Below are positions 44,723 through 56,700 of a DNA stretch of 64,000 nt, in pieces. A program made the position numbers and the translations under genes. The DNA lies in assembly GCF_037975245.1 (NCBI RefSeq), contig NC_092564.1, forward strand, positions 26,704,984 to 26,768,983, in the 5' to 3' direction. This DNA is from Apostichopus japonicus. Its lineage: Eukaryota; Echinodermata; Holothuroidea; Aspidochirotida; Stichopodidae. The notes beneath the pieces are model-generated. The model was not told the DNA's origin. It worked only from the letters and a program-made list of their open reading frames with translations, and did not search any database. How positions within the stretch are numbered: position 1 is the first letter of the stretch; each line of letters begins with the position of its first letter.

Positions 44723-47700
44723 CTGATGGAAGAATACAACCAGAAAGCCAGTGAGCTTATTGTGATTCCTTGCCAATTGAGATGATTAAATTGATCAGAA
44801 ATGTTCATTCACTGACCGTGGACCTACATACTAAATATGTTAACTTACCATGTTTACAAGCTATTTTTAGCAAAAATCAACTCAAGCCCTGCCCCCTAAT
44901 AAATGTGCATAATATCACAAAGTATGATTCAATTCTGAAAATGTTTACATTTGAACCTGTGACGTCATTAATATTCTTGATGTTAGCACCAAAATCAACA
45001 GGGCTCTTCTACTCAATATGGCGTATAATGTTCCAAGTATGACTTCAATCCAACTTGTCGTTGTTCAGTTACCGTGTTTACAAGCTATTTTAGTGAAAAT
45101 CAACTTAAGCCCCACCCCCTGATAAATATGTAGAATATCAACTTGAACATATATCACCATGCACCCGCTATCTACCAACACATTAATACCAAGTATGAAT
45201 AAATTCTGACTTAAGGTTGCAGAGTTATATGCATTTGGAGTTCTTCACGTGTGACCCCATGACCTCATTATTATTCATGAGATGAGCACCAAAATCAATA
45301 GGGTTCTTCTACTCAGTATGGCGCATATATGTATCAAGTATGACTTCAATCCAACTTGCTGTTGTTCAGTTACCGTGTTTACGAGCTATTTTAGTGAAAA
45401 TCAACTTAAGCCCGCCCCCTAATAAATATTCATAATATCAACTTGAACATATGTTACCATGTACCCACTATCTACCAACACATTACTACCAATTATGAAT
45501 ATATTCTGACTTTCTGTTGCGGAGTTATTAGCATTTAGCGATTTTCACGTTTGACCCTGTGACCTCATTATTATGAGCACCAAAATCAATAGGGTTCATC
45601 TACTCACTATGGCGCATATATGTACCAAGTATGACTTCAATCCAAATTGTTGTTGTTCAGTTACCGTGTTTACAAGCTATTTAAGTGAAAATCAACTTAA
45701 GCCCCGCCCCCTAATAAATAAGCATAATATCATCTTGAACGTATATTAAAATGTACCCGCTATCTACCAACACATTACTACCAATTGTGCATAAATTCTG
45801 ACTTTCGGTTGCAGAGTTATCAGCGTTTGGCGATTTTCACCCTGTGACCTCATTATTATTCATGAGATGAGCACCAGCATCAATAGCGTTCTACTACTCA
45901 GTATGGCGCATCTATGTACCAAGTATGACTTCAATCCAACTTGCCATTGTTGAGTTATCGCGTTTACGAGCCAAGGGCATCACATACGCACACACACCCA
46001 TGCACACATACAATCACCGTCGCATAGATTCCTTGAGCTTTCGGCAAGGAATCAAAAGTATCAATCTGTTCAATAACCATTTCAAAATTGATGATGATCA
46101 TCAGCCTGGTAAGGGTAGTTTTCTGGGTTTTTTTGTAAGATGTCAAGCAGCCACATTTTGCCCGTAGGTAAAATTGAATGGCTTGTAGCCTACACTTCAT
46201 ATGTGGTTGTTACCCAGTGGAGAGTTTTAATTTCCTTTCGACTATTTATCCCAATTAAGGTAACAAATTGTGAATTTGGTACAGCGTGACATCTCCACTT
46301 GGGACTAGGGTTCTGCGATACTGTATATCGAAAATTATTATTATCGCGATAATTTTTTTTCAAGATGATATTTTTTGAGGATTGAACAAATGACGATAAT
46401 TTCTTGTGAAAGAAATTTAAAATAATGTGGAAAAAAAATGCGATTATCATTTATCCGTTTTATGTGTAAATGTTATTCTAGCATTCCATGGTTAAGAAAG
46501 TTGAAAAGAAATAAAGTTGATCAACTTCATTTACTGACTTTGAACTTCGGAACAAACCCGTCCTTTACAACATGTTCGCTACAGTACTGCTCACGTATAA
46601 CTGGACATGTGTACGCCCACAGAATCGTATAAAGACGTATAAACAAGAACAATCGCATATAAACTTGTCGACAAATAAATTGCCGCGTAGACACCTCATA
46701 TAGTCCCTGTACGAGTTTATACGCAGGAAATGCTATTGTGCTAAATTAATAGGGATTAAAGTTGCCGAAAGAATTAGTGAGATGTTTGAAACAGCCGTTT
46801 CTTAAATCGTAGTTTAAGACGTGATATTCACCTAGCAGCGAAGAGGACGCAGGTAAAGTGTCTGCCGGCATAGAACTTAACTGTTTTTCGTTAATTGGGT
46901 TTCTATTCAGTGTTTCTTTCCCGACTTTTTTTTTCAGTTGCAGAGGTTATGTTCCACCGAGAATAAGTTTACTATGAATAGTTGGCAACATTTTGAAGAA
47001 ATAATAAAGTATTACTAAGCGTTTCTTGTGTCAATTTTTTTTTATACAATTTTACCGTTGGTTCCAACAGAATGAAAAGAATTTTTTTTTCCACGCAACA
47101 ACTTTGAAGCAGGGCCGGTTAAATACAAAACATGTTTCTCGTCCGCGCAAGGGGCCTCCTTTTCCTGATTCCCGAGTCTCTATTCGGATTACAAGAAATC
47201 TAAATTATCCTTAAAATTTATTTTGTAAAGGTTGCCACATACTCCAAACTAGTATTAGCGCATGAAAAGAAGAAAAATGGCCGCCCGTTTTTTTTTTCAG
47301 ATCTCAGTACGAGAAACATGTATTTTATTTGGATAATAGAACAACTTTTGTTAATGTGGTTACGTTAATATTTTCCTACCCTAGCTATGTGTCGATTTGA
47401 TAAAACCTTCATGAAAACATACTTTTTTTGTAAATGGATTTTGAAGCTCAGTCAACAATTTAAGAAATGCTTACCGTTAACTTTACAGGCATCACATAAT
47501 ACATTTTGTATTTATTCCAATAAAGATCCACAAAGGACAAAAATGCTAAGTAGGGCTTACTAAAGAGAAATAGAAACTGTGAAATAGAAAATGTACATGG
47601 TCATTTTAAGTATCCAAGTACTTTTACAAAGAGATCGAGTTCACCGAAACACCCCTTTTCACCTACCAACTGAGGATTACCGTCTTTTATAAATTATAGT

Positions 47701-50700
47701 ACCTTACAGTACTTTACAGTTGATACAAAAGTTACTTCTACAACAGTTTCCCAAAATTTGTATCTGTCGCAATAGGTTAAGTTTTAACCCCGCAGCACAG
47801 TACCATTCATAATTTGCATATTACACCAAAATTTTCACTCGGCGTGCAGATGGTGGGAAGATGTACCATCATGGTAAATGTGTTGTGTCATTCCCATGGT
47901 GCAATGAACTTGGGCAAGTTCGAATGTCGATGACCTACTTATGTTCTGTGACCAATGTCAGTGGGAATTAAGTGTGTAAAAAACTCAGGTTTTTTCTACG
48001 TGTTATAAATAGAAGTTTTACGTAAGCGAATTTCGGGACAGCTCGTTGATGGTGAGGAAGCAATTATCTAAGCATCAATATTTGTGAAAAATATTGCAAG
48101 GTTTTTTCTTCAGAAAACATTTTTGACTAGTAATTGGAATCTCAATGTATTAAGAAGTACTGGGTCTAAACCTCATCATTGCATTTTGGGGGAAGTCAGA
48201 TCTTCAAGTGCAATATATTATTTTTTCATTTAAGGTTATCATGGTTTTCTTGCGAGGTGTATACGGCGTAACTTTCGATGTAGGCTGAGAGGTAGGATCG
48301 GCCAAGGCATACCTAGTTCTCATGAATTGTTACCTACATTCAATTAAATGCCTAACGGGAAGAACTTGTATAAATAGTAACAGACTGGGGCACATTGTCG
48401 TAATTAATATAGTTTCCTTGCTAAAAATTCTGCACTGATTGCATCGATCGTTTGTGCTCTTAGTAGGGCTGTTTTTTTTATTACTCTTATTCTAATCGGC
48501 TTAAGTATATGCTAACTCGGTGGTTGAATATTTTGGAAAGTCAGTAATTGGGCTTGGTGCGTTACTGAGTTTACCGACACTTTCCTTCATCACAGTTTAT
48601 TCTAACCCATAGAAGCTCTGTTATGTAAAGCGGCTGCGAACACTCTACCTTTCAGTACCTGTATTTAAGAAAGTTGCTTTTGTTCCAGAGTCGGGAATGT
48701 CAATATTACAAATTTGTTGACGCAAATGATACAATAAATTTCCCCCCAAAAAAATTCCATGGTTTTTTTATTATTTATTTTCGAGGGAAAAGTTCATAAG
48801 AAACTCAGATATACTCTTTGAATGTCCCCTCCATATATCTCTCTTTCTCTGTCCACTCGAAGCTCGACATTTACGCTAATTCTGTCAGAGGAAAAATGAT
48901 CATAATTATCGAAATATCGCGATAATTTTTGAACTATTTATCATCACGGTGAAAAGCAAATATCGCCCAACCCGACTTGGGACCATGTTTCCTCACTGTG
49001 ACATATGTCACTATACAGTGATAGTCTATCTAAGCATGAATTCCTCCATGATGGTTCCAAATTTACCTCTACCCCTGTCCCCCCCCCCCCAATCCCCCAC
49101 AAGCACTGTAAGGTCATAGAAAAAATGTTAGTTTGCTACTATGAGTACAGGATGTCAGTTTATTACTACATACATGCGCCAAGAGAAACAACAAGGAAGG
49201 TGGGTTACAATCAGTGTTTCCGCTAAGCCGCTATGACGCAAGTTTGACGCAATGGCTTGCCGATTTGACGCACTGACGTTCAGAGAGAGAGAAAAAAAAA
49301 AGAGGGTTTCCTTTTCTCCTGAATTTTATACAGTGTGAATAGAGAAAAAAAAAACGTTTCAAAAGGCATCATGTTCAGAACTTCAACTTGAAGTGAAGAA
49401 ATTATTACTGTAAATTGTTTCCAATTTAGCGTCAAAAATGTTAAATTAGCGATTGTTAAATTTACCGTAGCTATGTTTTTCTATACAGTCACGCAGGTTT
49501 AGCTCGATTGTTGTAAAGCTAAATCATATAACGTAACGTGCACATGCACTGATGCATTGCCTACACTACGATGGTTGGCACTACCAGTGTACTAAATATT
49601 ATATCTGTATAGCCTACCTTACATTAAATTGCAACAGGGTCAGAAATAAGTGGGGGCCCTAGCAAGTGCTAAAAAAGCCCTCCGAAAGCACAATTGCGAG
49701 GGTGCAAAAGATATTAAGAAAATCGCCCTTGTAATATCAGGTGTCTGTGTAAATTTAATTGTGACATGCATTTGCTTTAGCTAGGGTTGCAGTAGCAGCA
49801 CGAATCGCACAAACAGTTCTCACAATCCCGCATCAAATTTGAAACAGTGCGGGAGGGTCGCGCACAATCACCGGGAACTTCCCGCACATTTACTGGCAAA
49901 TTACGGCCTGCACTAAGCAATTTCAGTACCATCGACAATAACCTATAATCCCCACAAATCTCCGATCACATGGTAGCCGAACTTCACACTAAGTCAACAT
50001 GTAACTCTAACCTAGCCATCTGTTTATTCGCTCAAGTTGTGTCGCAAATAAAAAATAAAAATATCCAAGAAAAACTGCAATCTTCGACCACATGTTAGCC
50101 TAACAAGCACACTAAGTCAATGGGAAATGTAGCCTAACCATCGGTTTGCAAAAAAAACTTATAATAAAAATACTTTGCGTAGCTTTGTTTACATACTTTC
50201 CTTGCTGCTATCGTCGCGCGCATGGTAGCCGAACACCATACGTAGTCAACGGGAAAATCTAGCATAAGCATCTTTTTATTCGCTGAAATAGTGATGCAGT
50301 TAGCTAGAAATAAAATATCCATGAAATACCACAACCTTCGGCCACATGTTAGCCTAACAACCACACTAGGTCAATGGAAATGTAGCCTAACCATCGGTTT
50401 GCAAAAACAAAACAAAAATGCGTAGCTTTGTTTACATACTTTCCTTGCTGGTATCGTCGCGCCCATGGTAGCCGAACACCATACGTAGTCAACGGGAAAT
50501 CTAGCATAAGCATCTTTTTATTCGCTGAAATAGTGACGCAGTTAGCTAGAAATAAAATATCCATGAAATACCACAACCTTCGACCACATGTTAGCCTAAC
50601 AACCACACTAAGTCAATGGGAAATGTAGCCTAACCATCGGTTTGCAAAAAAAACTTATCATAACAATACTTTGCATAGTTTTGTTTACATACTTTCCTTG

Positions 50701-53700
50701 CTGCTATCGTCGCGCGCATGGTAGCCGAACACCACACGTAGTCAACGGGAAAATCTAGCATAAGCATCTTTTTATTCGCTGAAATAGTGATGCAGATAGC
50801 TAGAAATAAAATATCCATGAAATACTGCAACCTTCGGCCACATGTTAGCCTAACAACCACACTAGGTCAATAGAAATGTAGCCTAACCATCGGTTTGCCA
50901 AAAAAAAAAAAAATGCGTAGATTTGTTTACAACTTTAAATTTGCTGGAAATCGGCAGTTGTTTGAAAGGTATGTGCTATGTCTTAAAGAGGGAATGTTGT
51001 ATTTAAGTACACCGTTGCTGTGGCGATTGATTGAAGGTTTTAACTTCGATTACTTTTCAGCGGTATAATGGTTTCGTATTTGGTGGTGAGGAATTTTTTC
51101 CACACACGAATAAATACATGATTAAAGGAAAGGGCACCTTCTGTGGAAGTAAACCTGTGTTTTCTATTTCAGTTGATGGGTTATTGGTTTTTTCGTCATA
51201 TATTCGGTGGATTGACGTTATTTGTTAAACGATCGCAAATTTGGGCAATTAAACTTTCAATGAATTTGCAATACGGTCGCAGCTAACCAGGAAGAGGGTA
51301 ATTGTGCTTACTTGATCCTGATGAATGCTTACAACCTTTTCCGTAAACAGCATACTGAACTAAATACATTAAGGGGCGTTTTTAACTTTCATTTTCCAAA
51401 ATAGCCCCCCAAAGCCAAATCTTAATTCCTACCCTGCACTGCAAGTGGTGCACTATTTGACCAACTTTAGCTTGTAAAAATAAAGCATCATATGCAACGA
51501 ACTAATTTATTATTATTTATCAATCATCGTTTAAATAAATCTCAGGGTTCCATGCTTCAATTTAAATTCAGACATTGGATTGACCAATAATTAGTACACA
51601 GGGGCTGAGCCAGTATGTAGCACTGTAGGCCTGGGCCTACTTTTTTTTTGGCCAAGTTATCTTTTTTTTTAAAGCACCCATAATTCAAATCCATAAGCTT
51701 GCTGGACTAGTCTTAGAGTCTAGACAGGAAAAACTATTGAAATGAACGTAGCAAGAATATGGCTAAATTAGGTGACCTATTCTTCTGTCATCTAGGCTGT
51801 CATTTCTATTGCGTGCCTTTTCAATCAACACTCTACCCGCCGAAAAAGACTAGGATCCGATCTTGTCAGTTTTTTAACATCTAGTTAAGAACCTGTTTAC
51901 GCAGATAATATTTCAGTTGAAAAACTTTCCAGAGTCAAATAAGCCTATTGTTGATTAACAGACTTTATAGAGCTACAGCACTTTGCTGCCTGTTGTTATT
52001 GGCTTACTCAGTACATGCACCTTGCTGATTTTAAATACATTATGTAGTATTGAACTACGTACTATTTTAACTTGTTTGTTTTTTTTGGGTTTTTTTGTCT
52101 CAAGTTACCAAGAGGCCAGGGAACCAGAATGAACACTTGGGAAGGGCCATTTCCAGCCATCTGGGGGGTTTGTAAAACCAAAATTTTCTTGTACGCTCCG
52201 CGCCAACCGATGGTGGCGCTCCGCTCAGATAGTCGTGCCAACAACTTTGAGAATCCTGGCTACACCCCTGGTACTAATACTGTCGGCAAAATGTAACATC
52301 GTGAAAAGTCACAAAAACATTGACCGATTGTGTTTTGGTTCAATAAAATAATGTGCCCGGAATTTTACCTCTCCCCTTAGACCCCTCCCCCAGGATGGTG
52401 GTGAGTCAAATTTTCAGATATTAGCCATTTTGACTCAATGGGAAATTTCTTAGAGGAAACACTGGTTACAATACAAAACTAAAACTTGAGGGCTGACCCT
52501 TCCCCCTCCAGACCCATCCCCACCAACCCCCTCCCCCCACCCCCTTCCTTTCATCCAGGTAATTATTTCTTAGACCTGTCCTTACCTGTATGTATTGGTA
52601 TCCGAGTAATTCTAGGTGTCTTTTCTTCATGGTGGACATTCCTAACATGTGACCAGAATTAACACAGTACGCACTGCTAAACATATAGTCTACTGCAACT
52701 CTGCAAATCAAAACAAAATATACAGTTAATGCCATTGTTACTTTATTGTTAATGCTATTGTAACAGAGCAAAATGTTTGTGTAGTATATTGATAAAGTTT
52801 GTGTTTCTGATGTAGTCTTCCCAGGGTTCTTCAAACCACCCGTTGGTCTGTCCGCTGACCTTATGACCTACATATCATTTATCATATTGTATATACACCA
52901 ACATGTATCAACTCAGATTCAGTTCGGCATTTATTCGTTTAGAATAAAGACGTATATATATAAGCCCGTTCTCATGTGTTTTGTTTTGCATGTTCGTTTG
53001 GTTAATTTAAAGAGTTAAACCAGCGGATACGTCATTGGCGACGAGGATCGGATAAAATCTTCCATCAAAATTGACATATTTTTCTCTAACATGGCCGCTG
53101 TTTTTGGACAGTTGTATGAGTGTAAAAGAGGGGAGGAAGAGTAGACACAATATGCGGAACTAATGGGACATTTTTTCGATGCAAATGCGATCAAGGACGA
53201 AAGTCAGAAGAAAAGCATATTGTTGAGTTCTATAGGATCCGACGCTTACAAAGTACTCAGAAATCTATGCGCCCCTAAGAAACCAGGAGAACTGTCGTAC
53301 AAGAACTTGGTACATTTATTGGCAAACCATTACCACCCAAAGCCCTCTGTAATTGTCCAATGTTGCAAGTTCAACAGTCGTTTCCGGTTGCCAAGTGAAT
53401 CAGTTGCTACATTTGTTTCGGAATTGAGATCTCTTGCTGATACATGTAATTTTGAAACAGTGCTGGATGATATGCTTCGCGATCGTTTGTGGCATAAACA
53501 CCAACAACATCCAGAAGCGCCTCCTTTCAGAAGCCGATTTAACGTTTGAGAAAGCTTTAAATGTGACAATCGCCATGGAAACAGCATCTCAAAATATTGC
53601 AGATTTGCAAAGAATGGGTTCTGCTTCGCAAGCTGGACAACTGAACGCCTTGAACAACAAAAACAGGTATGGAAGATTTAGGCCTAGCAATGACACTAAG

Positions 53701-56700
53701 GCTACTAACAACACAAAACCGTGTTACAGGTGCGGGAAAAAGAACCACACCCCAAACGATTGCTACTTTAAAGAGAAAGTATGCAATGCATGCACTAAAA
53801 CTGGCCACATCGCTAAAGTTTGCCGTTCAAAGAACACTGAACAGCACAACAAAGGCAAACATAATGCCAGCTTAATGAACGTGGCTCCAAGTGATATTCA
53901 GAAATCATTACAAAGTGAGAATGATATGTACTCGCTATTTGTTAATCGGGCCAAAGAGGATGTTAAAGAAGCCATTAAGGAGAACGTTACAATCAACGGA
54001 CATGATGTTACCTTTGAAGTCAACACCGGTGCTTCATTCAGTATCATTTCGGAGAAGCAGTATGATTCAGTAGGGAAAATTAAACTGAACCAGTCAGATA
54101 TTAACCTGCGTAACTACACTGGCGAAAAATTGAGCATACTGGGAATGTTCACGGCAGATATTGATTACATGGGACTAAGTTCAAAACTCCCATTGTATGT
54201 AGTCAGTGGTGAGGGTCCCTCTTTAATTGGACGCAACTGGCTCGTGGAATTGAAACTGGACTGGGAAAGGATTTTCAACGTCAACTCTTTTTCGGTGATA
54301 CCAACCTCTTTGACCCAGGCACTTGACGCGCATACCGCGGTTTTCAAGGAGGGTCTTGGAACACTAATGGGGTCAAAGGCTACTATCCACGTTGATGAAT
54401 CAGTAGCCCCCAAATATTGCAAGGCGAGTACAGTTCCATACGCGATGAGAGAAAAAGTTGAAGCGGAGCTGCAAAGGTTACAGGATCAGGGAATTATCGA
54501 ACCGATTCGATACTCCGAGTGGGCTGCGCCTATCCTTCCAGTGATGAAACCCAACAGGTCTATTCGAATTTGTGGAGACTACAAGTTGACAGTAAACAGA
54601 GCTGACAAGGTAATGATAAAACTTACTAGTTTATATATTTACGAGTGACTCGCTTACCTGTCTCCCCACAACATTAGCACCTCATTCTACCATGTCTAGT
54701 ATGCCCTGGTAATCTTTTAACACTGTGCACCCTCAGTGACCGGCTCCTTCCGTTCAATGCCCTTCCTTCTCATTCTACCATCCAAAGTGTTTACTCATGC
54801 GTTTTCGTAGTGGATTCAAATCTTTCGAAAACTGCCCGGATTACATTGGATTATTACCTAGAAGACATCCTTTAGGACCTACAGTAGGTTCTCAACCTTT
54901 TTCTATCCAGGGACCCCTTGAGATAAACTGAAATGTTTTGAGGACCCCCGGACAGTGACCGCCGGCCTGGGGGAGGGGCATAAGGGGAGGGGGTGTTTTT
55001 TTTCAATATTTGAGGGTTAGATGCGAAATGGTGCATTATTTTGGACTTTTGCAGGAAAATTAAGGTTCAAGAATTTATGTGTAGAAATGCATTTTTCTGG
55101 GTCTGGAATGCAGTTATAACTTTTCCTCCACCAAAGCCTTATAACTACAGCGCTTCGCTGTGTCAACAGTGAGCAACGCATCATAGTTATTGCTCTGCAT
55201 ATTAGGATGTATAGTGTGCAGTTAAGTTGTACACAACACTCGGGTGGCATGTTATCCATACCTCACCGAATGTATATACCAATGAGAAACTATAGTACTT
55301 GTTTTCATCGGGGAACGCACGATTCAACATTTATCGACTACTGACGATACGGTGTGATCATCAGGGTTCGACGTATTGATGGCTAGCCTAGATTTCTAGA
55401 GGCATACACACTTCTTCCTTCGACTATATCTCTCATTCCATTTTTCATGAACCTCTTCGGCTTTCGCGGACCCTTATTTTTTTCACGGACCCTTATTTTT
55501 TCACGGACCCCCTGCGGACCCCTTTGCCCTCACGGACCCCCAAATAAATTTCACGGACCCCCTTGGGGTCCCCGGACCCTAGGTTGAGCAACCTGGCTTT
55601 AGGATTTCTAAGCGTTTCAACAGCCTATTACAGCCTGATAAGTATCCTTTTCTTATAGGGAAGGGAGTTTGGGGGCTGTGTTTAGTGTGCAACTCAAGCC
55701 CATGTGTTCGTTTTTTATTAGCGTAACGTTTTTTACTCAGGTAGTAGTTCCGCGAAACTACTTCGTTCGTTCTGCCTATTTCACACTATCGCAGATAGGC
55801 GGTTTCTCATCTTTGTGTACATGTTTTTATCTGTTATACTTCTTCTAAGATATTATGATTGTTTTCATGTACTTTCGTTACTTGTTCGCTTTCTAAGTGT
55901 TGGGTTTTCACTTTTGTAGCGTACTTTGTAAGCCGCGAGCCCCTATCACGCACTATCGCGGATAGGCGGTTCTCTTAAGATGTTTTGATTGTTTTCATGT
56001 ATTTTCGTTACTTGTTCGCTTTCTAAGTGTTGGGTTTCACTTTTGTAGCGTACTTTTTAAGCCACAAGCTCCTATTCCGCATTGGCGGATGGGCGGTATC
56101 TCGTCTTTTGCTTACATGTTTTTATCTGTTATACTTCTTATAAGATGTTTGCTCGTTTCATGTACTTCGTTACTTGGTCGCTTTTTCTAAGTGTTGGGTT
56201 TCACTTCTGTAGCGTACCTTGTAGCGGTTCCGCATTAGCGCGGATGGGCGGTATCTCGCCTTTTGTTTACATGTTTTTATCCGTTATACTTCTTATAAGA
56301 TGTTTGCTCGTTTGCAAGTACTTTCATTACTTGGTCGCTTATCTAAGTGTTGGGATTTCACTTTTGTAGCGTACTTTGTAAGCCACGAGCCCCTAGCGGG
56401 GCGCGATATTTTTGTCACATATCTCTACTCTCTGTTAGTTTACATCCCTACCCTGCTTCTTCCATTTCCATGGTTAGTTTACGTTCTTACGATAGACTAC
56501 TTTTTCTAGTCTTTCCTAACGTGAGTTTTTCAGTCATGTACTCGGAGCCACTTGAAATGTGTCAATTGTTCGATGTTCCGCCCGGATCGGGCGGGGGATG
56601 GCCAGGATCCTTGCCCCAGAGGCAGGACCTGTAGCCCAGAGAACCTTGTTGGTCTAAATCTTCTAGGGCATACTAGACACGGTAGATAAATATCCGCTGC

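Larger units (their letters stand above)
49212..52464. mobile_element. hAT-type DNA transposon with internal tandem array
   Basis: Terminal inverted repeats CAGTGTTTCCGCTAAG (left) and CAGTGTTTCCTCTAAG (right, reverse complement) differ at one base, and a perfect 8-bp duplication GTTACAAT flanks them (49204-49211 and 52465-52472). 3253 bp with no transposase seen. The interior includes the 49965-50925 tandem array and a copy of the GGCGCTCCGC dispersed repeat (52130-52232). It ends only 121 bp from the FASTKD RAP exon. Confidence 0.9.
54613..56680. mobile_element. ~2-kb insertion of unknown class inside the reverse transcriptase
   Basis: Interrupts the RT between residues that are adjacent in other gypsy elements; GGTA stands on both sides (54609-54612 and 56681-56684), a likely 4-bp target duplication. 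The right end GGGCATACTAGACA has an inverted partner at ~54690-54712 (TGTCTAGTATGCCC), 77 bp inside the left end. The interior contains a hAT element (54878-55596) and a tandem array (55735-56420). No ORF with known domains. It is not an intron: no acceptor at the right border. Confidence 0.75.

Noticed and set aside
44440-44754. 104-codon ORF on the + strand over the last FASTKD exon
   Set aside because: Antisense shadow; the - strand frame carries the RAP-domain end with a matching acceptor and phase.
50134-50860. Three near-identical ORFs starting MVVRLTCGRR on the - strand
   Set aside because: They lie in the tandem array of a hAT element; the repetition comes from the array, and frames break between units.
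54610-56681. Possibility that the RT-splitting segment is an intron (GTAATG at the left border)
   Set aside because: No AG acceptor at the right border, 4-bp GGTA on both sides, and transposon content inside; an insertion explains it better.
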